Notes: generated by a model from the letters alone, not told the origin. DNA of 15,501 bases from an uncultured Luteimonas sp. (GCA_938008415.1 CALLKI010000024.1:1-15501); one strand, 5' to 3'. Shown: positions 1 through 9,254, numbered from the stretch's first letter. Numbers and translations: made by a program.

Positions 1-458
1 ACGATGCCGACCTTGCCCGGCTTGTGGATGTGGCCCGGCATGATGCCGATCTTGCACTCGCCCGGGGTGATGATGCCGGGGCAGTTCGGGCCGATCAGCA
101 CGGTGTCCGGGTAGGTGATGCGCAGCGTGTTCTTGACCCGCAGCATGTCGAGCACCGGGATGCCCTCGGTGATCGCCACGATCACCTTGATGCCGGCGTC
201 GGCCGCCTCGAGGATGGCGTCGGCCGCGAACGGCGGCGGCACGTAGATCACGGAGGCGTCGGCGCCGGTGGCCTCGACCGCCTCGCGCACGGTGTTGAAC
301 ACCGGCAGGCCGAGGTGGGTGGTGCCGCCCTTGCCCGGGGTCACGCCACCGACGACCCGGGTGCCGTAGTCCAGCATCTGCTGCGCGTGGAAGGTGCCCT
401 GCGAGCCGGTGAAGCCCTGCACGATCACCTTGGTGTTCTTGTTGACGAGAACGCTCAT
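1..458 (-). CDS. sucD: Succinyl-CoA synthetase (ADP-forming) alpha subunit, 3' part outside the window
   Basis: With SucC this subunit converts succinyl-CoA, ADP and phosphate to succinate, CoA and ATP in the cytosolic TCA cycle. About 152 N-terminal codons are present; family members have about 290. The start reads MSVLVNKNTKVIVQGF and is followed by the CoA-binding Rossmann motif GFTGSQGTFH, then GGVTPGKGG, YVPPPFAADA, ITEGIP and the GPNCPGIITPGECKIG segment, all characteristic of SucD. The active-site histidine, expected near residue 246, lies off the left edge. The ATG at 456-458 is supported by an AAGGGA-type ribosome site just upstream on the minus strand. It follows sucC on the same strand after an unusually long repeat-filled gap. 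Identification is secure; only the C-terminal half is unseen. Confidence 0.96.
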   Translation of the reverse strand, partial: MSVLVNKNTKVIVQGFTGSQGTFHAQQMLDYGTRVVGGVTPGKGGTTHLGLPVFNTVREAVEATGADASVIYVPPPFAADAILEAADAGIKVIVAITEGIPVLDMLRVKNTLRITYPDTVLIGPNCPGIITPGECKIGIMPGHIHKPGKVGI

Positions 459-653
459 GTCTGGTCCCTTCGGTTCGTCCCCCGCCTGGCGGGAGGGCCG
501 GGATGGAGCGGGAATCCGGTTCCCCCACCCCAACCCTCCCCCGCAGCCGGGGAGGGGGTCTTGTTTTTTTCTCCCCCGCAGGCGGGAGATGGAGATTCGT
601 TTCCGTTCCACCCATCCCCCCCGCGAGCGGGAGAGGGGGCTGTCACCGGGTCG
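459..653. repeat. G/C-rich hairpin repeats between sucC and sucD
   Basis: This 195-bp gap holds three imperfect palindromes of the same type as those at 5641-5710 and 15264-15420. They lie at about 533-558 (a CCCTCCCCC arm, then a GGGGAGGGGG arm), 571-588 (CTCCC/GGGAG arms) and 615-639 (TCCCCCCCCGC then GCGGGAGAGGGG). A run of seven T follows the first on the plus strand at about 564-570. The sucC-sucD transcript, read on the minus strand, would carry these hairpins between the two reading frames. No credible coding sequence was found here. The elements resemble REP-type sequences in size and position, but membership of a named family cannot be shown from the window. Confidence 0.75.
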
Positions 654-1823
<1,170 letters not shown>

Positions 1824-1896
1824 GCTGGAATCCGCGTGGGAAGGGTTTCGGTGCGCCCGCGGTCGGACCTGGGCCCCGGACGGTACGCAGCCCCCT

Positions 1897-1925
1897 ATTC
1901 TCCCCCATGCGTCCGGGCGGGGCAA
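1897..1925 (-). promoter_or_regulatory. Candidate sigma-70 promoter for sucCD
   Basis: On the minus strand TTGCCC (1920-1925) and GAGAAT (1897-1902) are separated by exactly 17 bp. Each matches the -35 or -10 consensus at four of six positions. Transcription would start near 1890, giving a leader of about 65 nt before sucC. Matches of this quality arise by chance, so this is only a candidate. Confidence 0.35.
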
Positions 1926-1987
1926 AACCCGCGCCCCGGGCCGGCAGGCTGGCCGCCGGACGGCCGCCCGTGCCCGGGTATCACGTC

Positions 1988-1993
1988 TATACT
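1988..1993 (+). promoter_or_regulatory. Possible -10 box ahead of pilS
   Basis: TATACT matches five of six positions of the -10 consensus and stands out in this GC-rich gap. No recognisable -35 lies 16-18 bp upstream. Transcription would begin near 2000, only about 23 or 44 nt before the two candidate TTG starts of pilS, so the leader would be short and has no clear Shine-Dalgarno sequence. Confidence 0.3.
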
Positions 1994-2022
1994 CGCGCCA
2001 GCCTAACGCGCGCCAAGCCGAC

Positions 2023-3657
2023 TTGACCCCAAACGCCACCGACTTGGACGAAGCCAGCAGCGGCCCGCGGCAGCGAGAACTGCAGCTTTTCTTCCTGTAT
2101 CGCCTGTTCGAGGCGTTCCTGCTCGCCTTCCTGGTCTTCAGCCCGGTCGGGGGCCTGCTCGGCGGGGTCCATTCCCCGAAGCTGGCCGCCACCGTCTCGG
2201 TGGCCTACCTCGTCTTCGCCGTGGCCATGCAGGTGCGCGTGCAGCACTGGGACATCGACCTTGCCCGTCACGTGCTGGCCGCCATCAGCGTGGACATCCT
2301 GGTCGCGGTGCTGGCCTCCCACGCCGTCCCCAACGCGCGCGCCGGCATCGCCCTGCTGCTGCTGTTCAACATCGCCGGCGCCTCCCTGTTCCTGCGCCCG
2401 CGCGTGTCCTTCCTGATCGCCGGCCTGGCGGCCGTGGCCCTGATGGGCGAATACCTCTGGGCCATCATCGAGACCGGCGCCAGCCAGCGGTCCCTGGCCG
2501 AGGTGCTCATGTTCGCCATCGGCTTCTGCGGCGCCACCGCCCTGACCTACCAGGTCGGCCGCCAGATGCGGGCCTCGCTGGCACTGGCCAACCGCCGCGG
2601 CGCCGAGGCCGCCAACCTCGCCGAGATCAACGAACTGATCATCCGCCGCATGCGCACCGGCGTGCTGCTGGTGGACGCCCGGGGCCGGATCCGGCTGGCC
2701 AACGAAGCGGCGATGAGCCTGCTCGACAGCGACGACACCCTGCCGCCGTCCGACGTCCACGGCCAGCCCCTGGTGGAAGTGGCGCCGGAACTGCACGAAC
2801 GCCTGCAGGCCTGGCTGCGCGACGGCCGGCTCCTCGACGCGCCGCTGACCTGCGGCCCGGAGCGCATCGAGGTCACGCCCCGGTTCGTCCGCCTGCTGGC
2901 CAACAGCGACTCGGTGCTGGTGTTCCTCGACGACACCTCCCTGCTCTCGCGCCGCGCCGAGTCCATCACCCTCGCCGCGATGGGCCGGTTCTCCGCCAGC
3001 CTCGCCCACGAGATCCGCAACCCGCTGGCCGCGATCAACTACGCCGCCCAGCTGCTGGAGGAATCCCCCGACCTCTCGGTGAGCGACCGCCGCCTGCTGC
3101 AGATCATCCACCAGCAGTGCATGCGCACCAACGGCATCGTCGAGAGCGTGCTCAGCCTGGCCCGCCGCGAACGCGCCCAGCCCCAGCACATCGACCTGGT
3201 GCCGTTCGTGGACAACTTCGTCGAGGAATACCGGCTCATCACCTCCGAGGACAACGCGCAGGTCAAGCGCACCGGCGACATCGCCACCCTGATGGGGGCG
3301 TTCGACCCGCGCCACCTGCAGCAGGTGCTGACCGTGCTGGTCAACAACGCCGTGCGCTACGGCCGCATGCCCGGCGAACCGGCCCGCATCGCCATCCACC
3401 TCGAACAGGGCGAGGACGGCCCGGCCATCAGCGTGCTCGACCGCGGCCCCGGCATCCCGGACGCGGTGGCGCCGCAACTGTTCCGGCCCTTCTTCACCAC
3501 CTCAGACACCGGCACCGGCCTGGGCCTGTACATCGCCAGCGAGCTGTGCAAGGCCAACGACGCCCGGCTCGAATACGTCCCCGTCCCCGCCGGCGGCGCC
3601 TGCTTCCGCATCCACATCCCGGCCCGGCCCCTGTTCCCCGGGGACCCGGCCCTCTGA
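2023..3657 (+). CDS. pilS: Type IV pilus sensor histidine kinase PilS
   Basis: Inner-membrane histidine kinase of the PilS-PilR system, which in Pseudomonas controls pilin transcription by phosphorylating PilR. From the TTG at 2023 the protein is 544 aa. About six hydrophobic helices occupy roughly residues 20-190, followed by a PAS-like region with RMRTGVLLVDARGRIRLAN. The kinase core has the H-box SLAHEIRNPLAA with phosphoacceptor H329, then the N-box NNAVRYG (about 441-447), G1 DRGPGIP (from about 473) and G2 GTGLGL (from about 497). No in-frame ATG or GTG fits the conserved N terminus. TTG at 2023 or 2044 are the plausible starts, the second giving 537 aa. The frame is open further upstream, but that stretch overlaps the sucC promoter region. 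pilR follows 212 bp downstream. Confidence 0.93.
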   Translation: MTPNATDLDEASSGPRQRELQLFFLYRLFEAFLLAFLVFSPVGGLLGGVHSPKLAATVSVAYLVFAVAMQVRVQHWDIDLARHVLAAISVDILVAVLASHAVPNARAGIALLLLFNIAGASLFLRPRVSFLIAGLAAVALMGEYLWAIIETGASQRSLAEVLMFAIGFCGATALTYQVGRQMRASLALANRRGAEAANLAEINELIIRRMRTGVLLVDARGRIRLANEAAMSLLDSDDTLPPSDVHGQPLVEVAPELHERLQAWLRDGRLLDAPLTCGPERIEVTPRFVRLLANSDSVLVFLDDTSLLSRRAESITLAAMGRFSASLAHEIRNPLAAINYAAQLLEESPDLSVSDRRLLQIIHQQCMRTNGIVESVLSLARRERAQPQHIDLVPFVDNFVEEYRLITSEDNAQVKRTGDIATLMGAFDPRHLQQVLTVLVNNAVRYGRMPGEPARIAIHLEQGEDGPAISVLDRGPGIPDAVAPQLFRPFFTTSDTGTGLGLYIASELCKANDARLEYVPVPAGGACFRIHIPARPLFPGDPAL

Positions 3658-3692
3658 GGCATCGCAGCCGGCCGCACGGGTCCGCCCGCAAC

Positions 3693-3722
3693 CGTGACGA
3701 AAGTCACGCAAACCGCCATAAT
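3693..3722 (+). promoter_or_regulatory. Candidate pilR promoter overlapped by a Crp/Clp-type palindrome
   Basis: GTGACG (3694-3699) and CATAAT (3717-3722) are separated by exactly 17 bp and resemble -35 and -10 boxes (four and five of six matches). The -35 lies inside the perfect palindrome CGTGACGAAAGTCACG (3693-3708). This has the GTGA-N6-TCAC form recognised by Crp-family regulators, including Clp of Xanthomonas. The same bases could fold as a 6-bp RNA stem with a GAAA tetraloop, but no T-run follows, so a terminator is unlikely. The site centre would sit near -28, a position more suited to repression than activation. Confidence 0.4.
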
Positions 3723-3799
3723 CGGCCCTCCGACCGGCAGTCCGGCACCCGCGGCGACGGTCCTTCCGGCCCAACCCTACTCGTCCGCAGGGTCAAAAA

Positions 3800-3824
3800 C
3801 TGTCAATATTGGTCACATGGACAG
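3800..3824. promoter_or_regulatory. Candidate PilR-type operator upstream of pilR
   Basis: CTGTCAATATTGG at 3800-3812 is followed by an inverted GACAG at 3820-3824, making a CTGTC/GACAG dyad about 45 bp before the pilR start. The core TGTCAAT-N-TTG recurs upstream of pilA at 5988-5998. C/GTGTC repeats are the recalled PilR recognition element in Pseudomonas aeruginosa. This suggests autoregulation, but binding is inferred. Confidence 0.4.
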
Positions 3825-3869
3825 TCGCCAAAGGGGTAATCGTCCCCCTCCCCCTGTTCCGCTGAACCC

Positions 3870-5291
<1,422 letters not shown>

Positions 5292-5320
5292 CAGCCTTCC
5301 CGCGCCGGCATTCCCCGCGC

Positions 5321-5449
5321 GCCGATCCCACTCCCTACCCCGTGTGCTGTTGACTCCCTCCCCCGCGTGCGGGGGGCGAGGATGATCCGCATGCGCGGCA
5401 CTGCCGCGCGGATCATTCCGGGCGCCCGGCGCGCTGCGCCGGGCCGGAC
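5321..5449. repeat. Composite hairpin repeat, tandem copy 1 (about 129 bp)
   Basis: The unit starts GCCGATCCCACTCCCT and contains three nested dyads. A CCTCCCCC/GGGGGG palindrome lies at about 5356-5376. A GATGATCCGC arm (5381-5390) pairs with GCGGATCAT (5408-5416). A GCCCGGCGCG/CGCCGGGC hairpin lies at about 5423-5444. It is followed immediately by a near-identical second copy, and a third, truncated copy appears at the right edge of the window. Confidence 0.9.
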
Positions 5450-5577
5450 GCCGATCCCACTCCCTCCCCGCGTGCTGTTGACCCCCTCCCCCGCGTGCGG
5501 GGGGCGAGGATGATCCGCATGCGCGGCACTGCCGCGCGGATCATCCGAGCGCCCGGCGCGCTGCGCCGGGCCGGACG
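5450..5577. repeat. Composite hairpin repeat, tandem copy 2 (about 128 bp)
   Basis: This is nearly identical to copy 1. The few differences include CTCCCTCCCCGCGTG in place of CTCCCTACCCCGTGTG, and TCATCCGAGCG in place of TCATTCCGGGCG. The head-to-tail join is exact at 5449/5450. In the last arm, copy 2 is closer than copy 1 to the distant copy at 15423-15501. Confidence 0.9.
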
Positions 5578-5651
5578 GGCTGGGGTGGGGGCAAAGACAT
5601 CCAGCCCCGGCACCGGATCACGCATCGCAGACGTTTCGCCCCCCCTCCCAA

Positions 5652-5709
5652 CCTCCCCCCGCAAGCGGGGGGAGGTGTTCTGCGCCCTCCCCCCGCAAGC
5701 GGAGGGAGG
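5652..5709. repeat. Two short G/C palindromes of the CCTCCCCCCGC family
   Basis: The first (5652-5675) is perfect: CCTCCCCCC, loop GCAAGC, then GGGGGGAGG. The second (5686-5709) is near-perfect, with an A interrupting the right G-run. Both are close relatives of the units at 15264-15391 and the gap at 459-653. No T-run follows, so they are weaker terminator candidates than the copies after pilB. Confidence 0.85.
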
Positions 5710-5967
5710 TGCTGTTGTCTCCCTCCCGCCGCCTGACGAAAGAGACGTTCCTTCCCTTCCGATCCGCCTGCCGGGCGCCTTCCACCAGCCCCCTCGAGCA
5801 CGGCTCACGATCCCCCCGTGAGTCCGGCACGCCCGTTCGGAGAAACCCCTCACAGATCGGAAAATCCGTCGGGGAAACCACGCCCCGGATGCCCGTCGCA
5901 AAAAGTTGACGCATTCCACATCCCTGCGCATCCCGCGCACCCCGCTGGACGCCCAGCGTCAGTTCCT

Positions 5968-6028
5968 GACAGACAACCGACGAAAAGTGTCAATCTTGCG
6001 CAACGCAGCACGGGCCGATTCCGTGACA
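5968..6028. promoter_or_regulatory. Candidate PilR binding region upstream of pilA
   Basis: Three TGTC-type elements cluster here: GACAGACA at 5968-5975 (inverted), GTGTCAATCTTG at 5987-5998 (direct) and TGACA at 6024-6028 (inverted). Relative to a predicted start near 6096 they lie at about -128, -109 and -70, the range where enhancer-type PilR sites are expected. The direct copy shares TGTCAAT-N-TTG with the region upstream of pilR. Assignment to PilR is inference. Confidence 0.45.
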
Positions 6029-6069
6029 AACACCGCATTCCATGCAATTTCCCGCCGGGGTGGACGTTT

Positions 6070-6084
6070 TGGCACGCGTTCTGC
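6070..6084 (+). promoter_or_regulatory. Sigma-54 promoter of the first pilin gene
   Basis: TGGCACGCGTTCTGC matches the -24/-12 consensus TGGCAC-N5-TTGC, with the invariant GG (6071-6072) and GC (6083-6084) exactly 10 bp apart. Transcription should begin near 6096, giving a leader of about 94 nt. This fits RpoN/PilR-controlled pilin expression as known in Pseudomonas and Xanthomonas. Confidence 0.88.
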
Positions 6085-6189
6085 GTATCATTTGGCGCGC
6101 GTGCACTGTTGCACGGCTGCCCACAGGATCCGGCGCCGCCGGGGCTTCGGGGCACGTGAAGACTGAGACCACCTAGGGGATCAAACGAG

Positions 6190-6507
6190 ATGAAGACTCA
6201 GAAGGGCTTTACTCTGATCGAACTGATGATCGTCGTGGCGATCATCGCCATCCTGGCCGCCATCGCGCTGCCGGCCTACAACAACTACCGCATCCGTTCG
6301 GCCAACAACGCCTGCCTGGGCGAGGCCAAGGCCTACATGAACTCTTGGCTGTCGGCTTCGGTTTCCAACATGACCCTCCCGACTTGGCAGCCCAGCGCTT
6401 GCGATGCCCAGGCTAGCAGCCCGTCGTCTGGCTCAACCCAGGCCGCTCCTCCGGGCAACGCGACGATCAATTGCGATCCGGATACTGCTACCTGCTCCAT
6501 CCAGTAA
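6190..6507 (+). CDS. pilA: Type IV prepilin PilA, probable major pilin (compact form)
   Basis: Structural subunit of the type IV pilus, cleaved and N-methylated by prepilin peptidase PilD. The 105-aa precursor has a 6-residue leader, MKTQKG, then FTLIELMIVVAIIAIL with Glu at mature position 5 and the long hydrophobic helix. The mature chain of 99 residues is short beside the 140-150 of classical pilins. Cysteines lie at 42, 71, 95 and 102, the last two as C-x6-C at the C terminus. A Ser/Thr-rich stretch SSPSSGST (76-83) is a plausible O-glycosylation site. AGGGGA lies 9 nt before the ATG. The strong sigma-54 promoter upstream and terminator downstream make this the best candidate for the main pilin; which paralogue dominates is not proven. 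Confidence 0.92.
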   Translation: MKTQKGFTLIELMIVVAIIAILAAIALPAYNNYRIRSANNACLGEAKAYMNSWLSASVSNMTLPTWQPSACDAQASSPSSGSTQAAPPGNATINCDPDTATCSIQ

Positions 6508-6531
6508 GCAGTATCAGCCGGTCCATCATCA

Positions 6532-6567
6532 GAGCCCCTCTTCCCGAAGAGGGGCTCGTTTGTTTTC
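6532..6567 (+). terminator. Intrinsic terminator after the first pilin gene
   Basis: GAGCCCCTCTTC (6532-6543) and GAAGAGGGGCTC (6546-6557) form a stem of about 11-12 bp with a tiny loop, followed by CGTTTGTTTT. It lies 25 nt after the pilA stop and separates the first pilin from the second. Confidence 0.9.
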
Positions 6568-6727
6568 AGGGACCCGGGAACGCCACCTGGGCCATGGAGC
6601 GTGGCCAGCCCAAGCCACGACGGCAATCACAGTTCCACCCGCGCCCGATGCTATAACTGTCTGGCCGTGGATCGCCAACGGCCATCCCGGAGAGGGGGAT
6701 GATCGACCGGGGAAAAGGGGGACCGAC

Positions 6728-7057
6728 ATGCCAAGCACCTATCGCGGCTTTACCCTGATCGAGCTGATGATCGTGGTCGCGATCATCGCCTTGCTGGCCG
6801 CCATCGCGCTGCCGGCCTACAACCAGTACCGGGTCCGCACGGCGGAGAACGCCTGCCAGGCGGAAATGAAGAACTACACCGAATTTGCGGTGGCGGCGAT
6901 CTACAGCGGGTCGTCCATTCCCGCGCCTACCACGTCCGCATGCATGGCTATCGACACAGCCGTGGACCTGACCACTCCGATCACCGGCACGCCCAGGCCG
7001 CCCGGGGTACGCACCACGACCTGCAGCCTGCCGAACTCGTCCTGCACGCTCAACTGA
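6728..7057 (+). CDS. pilA: Second type IV prepilin (PilA paralogue)
   Basis: A 109-aa prepilin with 7-residue leader MPSTYRG and mature start FTLIELMIVVAIIALL, with Glu5 conserved. The hydrophobic helix is almost identical to that of the upstream pilin and the globular part differs. Cysteines at 43, 72, 99 and 106 coincide exactly with those of the third pilin at 13034-13363. The two also share a GTP-x2-PGVR segment before the C-terminal C-x6-C. An AAAAGGGGGA ribosome site precedes the ATG at 6728; the frame is open upstream, but that stretch overlaps the first pilin and its terminator. It lies between two terminators, so it probably has its own promoter, perhaps around TATAAC at 6652-6657. 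It could be an alternative major pilin or a minor subunit. Confidence 0.9.
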   Translation: MPSTYRGFTLIELMIVVAIIALLAAIALPAYNQYRVRTAENACQAEMKNYTEFAVAAIYSGSSIPAPTTSACMAIDTAVDLTTPITGTPRPPGVRTTTCSLPNSSCTLN

Positions 7058-7078
7058 CGGCAGGGCCCCATGCACGTG

Positions 7079-7109
7079 GACGGGCGGCATGCGGGCCGCC
7101 CGTCCTTTT
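7079..7109 (+). terminator. Intrinsic terminator after the second pilin gene
   Basis: GACGGGCGGC (7079-7088) and GCCGCCCGTC (7095-7104) form a perfect 10-bp stem with a 6-nt loop, followed by CTTTTG. It lies about 20 nt after the stop codon and isolates the pilin from the membrane-protein gene downstream. Confidence 0.85.
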
Positions 7110-7171
7110 GTCCTGGCGTTGCTCCGCCCCGGGACTTCCCCGGTCCCACAGGACTCCTTCACTCTAGCGAC

Positions 7172-9025
7172 ATGCCCAACCGAACGACAGCCCGCTTCCT
7201 GTTCCTCTTCCTCGCCGTCGCCCTGCTGGGGGTGGTCGTGTTCCTTCCCGGCCTGCCCGGGGAATTCATCTTCGACGACATCCCGAACATCACCACCAAC
7301 CCCGCCGTCCACTTCACGCAGTTGGACCTGGAATCGGTGTACCGGCTGATGACGGGCATGCAGCTTTCGGGGATCACGCGGTCGCTGCCCATGCTCAGCT
7401 TCGCCATCGACTACTGGCGGGCAGGCGGCCCGGATCCGCTGACCTTCAAGGCGACCAACCTGCTCATCCACGCCCTGACCGCCATCGCGCTCGCATGGCT
7501 CTTCCGCCTCCTGCTGAAGGATGCGGGGCTGGCCGAAACGCGCGTCCCCTGGCTGGCGGCAGCGCTGGCACTTGCATGGGCCATCCATCCGCTGCAGGTG
7601 TCCTCGGTGCTGTACGTCGTCCAGCGTATCCAGACGATGGGCACCCTGTTCCTTGTGCTCGCGCTCTCCGCGTACCTGCTGGCACGGCAGGCGCAGATCG
7701 CGGGCCGCGCTGGCCGCCCCTATTTCCTGCTGACGTTCCTGCTGTGGATCCTGGCGCTGGGCTGCAAGGAGGATTCCGCGCTGCTGCCGCTGTACGCCCT
7801 GGCCTTGGAACTGACGGTGCTCCGATTCGGCGCCGCCGACGCCAGGCTGGCCGGGCGCATCCGGAAACTCTGGCTGCTCGCGGCCGTCGCCGGGACGGCC
7901 CTGTATCTCCTGGCCGTCGTTCCGCATTACTGGAACGGCCGGGACTACATTGGCCGCGACTTCACCACCGGCGAGAGGCTGCTGACCCAGCCGCGGATGC
8001 TGTGCCTTTACCTGTGGCAGGTCCTCGTGCCCCTGCCCTCGAACATGCCGTTCTACTACGACTGGGTGGAGCCATCGCGGGGCTGGCTGCAGCCATGGAC
8101 CACCCTGCCGGCCCTCGCCGTGGTACTGGCCCTGCCCGCGCTCGCGTGGTGGCAACGCACGCGCCGGCCGCTGTTCTCGCTGGGTGTGCTGCTGTTCTTC
8201 GCCGCGCACTTCATGACCAGCAACGTGATCGCCCTGGAGCTGGCATTCGAGCACCGCAACCACTTCGCGCTTGCCGGCGCCCTCCTTGCCATCGGCGACC
8301 TGCTGGGCCTGGTCGCCGTGCGGCTGCGCCTGCCCGCATCCGCCCGGATCGCGCTGTGCGTGGTGCTGCTGGCCGCACTGGGTGCGGCCACGCTGGTCCG
8401 GGCGCACACCTGGAACAGTGCCCTGTCCATCTCAAGACTCGCCACGGAGCGCGCACCCGGTTCGGGCCGTGCCTGGGTGCAGTTGTGCTCCAGCTACTTC
8501 AATGAGGGCGGTGGCGCCGTCCCCGACAATCCCATGCTCGACCTCGCGATCGAGACCTGCGAGAAAGGGACCACCTCCGCGCCGAAGTCGCTCAACAGCC
8601 ATGCGCTGCTGATCGTCCTGAAGACACTGCGTGGCAGCATCACCCGTCAGGACTGGGAATCCCTGCGCCAGCGGATCGGTTCCGTGCCGATGACGCACGA
8701 CAATGCCCGGATCTTCATGATCCTGGTCTTCCACGCCCGCAAGGGCGTGCCACTGGATGGCGACGAACTCGTCCGGACCCTGTCGGTGCTCTCGGAAACG
8801 GACGCCCTGGGTGCCTTCAACTACGCACAGGTCGGCTATTTCGTCATGAACGACCTCGGCAGGCCGGACGACGCATTGCCCCACTTCCTGCGGGCGATCG
8901 ACCGCGTCAGGGCCGACGACCCCTTCCCGGGGCTGCTCGAATACGAGCTGATGGGGATCGGCAGACCGGACCTGTCCGGGATCGTGAAGAACAAACGGCT
9001 GGAAAAGCAGGCTTCCCGGGAATAA
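7172..9025 (+). CDS. Polytopic GT-C-type membrane glycosyltransferase with TPR-like tail, candidate pilin-modifying enzyme
   Basis: Predicted 617-aa inner-membrane protein. An N-terminal helix is followed by a periplasmic loop starting FIFDDIPNI with acidic pair D35-D36, as in GT-C enzymes that use polyprenyl-phosphate sugars. Further hydrophobic helices extend to about residue 415. The stretches YVVQRIQTMGTLF and GERLLTQPRMLCLYLW resemble the TMTC-like bacterial family. The soluble C-terminal 200 residues are helical and contain a TPR-like segment near residues 550-585 (YAQVGYFVMNDLGRPDDALPHF at its core). The ATG at 7172 begins a signal-anchor-like segment; 34 upstream in-frame codons overlap the pilin terminator and were excluded. 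It follows two pilin genes, a position similar to that of pilin glycosyltransferases such as TfpW in some Pseudomonas. The substrate and acceptor are inferred. The 229-bp gap to the convergent gene shows nothing I can name. Confidence 0.75.
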   Translation: MPNRTTARFLFLFLAVALLGVVVFLPGLPGEFIFDDIPNITTNPAVHFTQLDLESVYRLMTGMQLSGITRSLPMLSFAIDYWRAGGPDPLTFKATNLLIHALTAIALAWLFRLLLKDAGLAETRVPWLAAALALAWAIHPLQVSSVLYVVQRIQTMGTLFLVLALSAYLLARQAQIAGRAGRPYFLLTFLLWILALGCKEDSALLPLYALALELTVLRFGAADARLAGRIRKLWLLAAVAGTALYLLAVVPHYWNGRDYIGRDFTTGERLLTQPRMLCLYLWQVLVPLPSNMPFYYDWVEPSRGWLQPWTTLPALAVVLALPALAWWQRTRRPLFSLGVLLFFAAHFMTSNVIALELAFEHRNHFALAGALLAIGDLLGLVAVRLRLPASARIALCVVLLAALGAATLVRAHTWNSALSISRLATERAPGSGRAWVQLCSSYFNEGGGAVPDNPMLDLAIETCEKGTTSAPKSLNSHALLIVLKTLRGSITRQDWESLRQRIGSVPMTHDNARIFMILVFHARKGVPLDGDELVRTLSVLSETDALGAFNYAQVGYFVMNDLGRPDDALPHFLRAIDRVRADDPFPGLLEYELMGIGRPDLSGIVKNKRLEKQASRE

Positions 9026-9254
9026 ACAACCCAGCAAGCCACCTGTCGTCAACAGGTTCGCAGGCACGCCCGAAGCTGCGCACGTCGTTCCGGATCAATC
9101 ATTCTCCAGAACCGCCGGTTTCGGGCCTGTCGCAGCCCACTGCCAGAAGGTTGGACTGGCGTCTGGGTCAATCTGGGGCGTTGTCAGACCTCGGCTTGTC
9201 ATGCATGAGGCACACCGCGGATAACCAAACGGGCACCACACCCGGCACCGAGCC

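Larger units (their letters stand above)
5292..6189. other. Long pilR-pilA intergenic region: repeats, then pilin control region
   Basis: This 898-bp stretch contains no gene I can support. The left part (5321-5577) is a tandem duplication of a composite hairpin repeat. The middle (5641-5710) holds two short perfect or near-perfect palindromes. From about 5720 the sequence becomes less GC-rich and holds candidate PilR boxes (about 5968-6028), a sigma-54 promoter (6070-6084) and the pilA leader. Several short open frames here code for Arg/Pro-rich sequence made of repeats and are not credible proteins. No clear intrinsic terminator for pilR was seen directly after its stop. Confidence 0.8.

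Noticed and set aside
1987..3477. 496-aa minus-strand frame opposite pilS
   Set aside because: Low-complexity Gly/Ala/Gln/Val/His composition with no domain motifs; a shadow of the histidine kinase gene.
5321..5577. CRISPR array
   Set aside because: Only two tandem copies of a long self-complementary unit with no spacers and no cas genes.
5495..5821. Short open frames in the pilR-pilA gap, such as a 108-aa plus-strand frame
   Set aside because: They are made of the repeat units, Arg/Pro-rich, and have no ribosome sites or conserved motifs.
6655..6690. Sigma-54 site ahead of the second pilin (CTGGCCGTGGATCGCC)
   Set aside because: The GG-GC spacing is 9 bp instead of 10 and the -12 region does not match.
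6566..8407. 613-aa minus-strand frame opposite the second pilin and GT-C genes
   Set aside because: Gln/Gly/Arg-rich, no motifs, and crosses a strong terminator and two supported genes.
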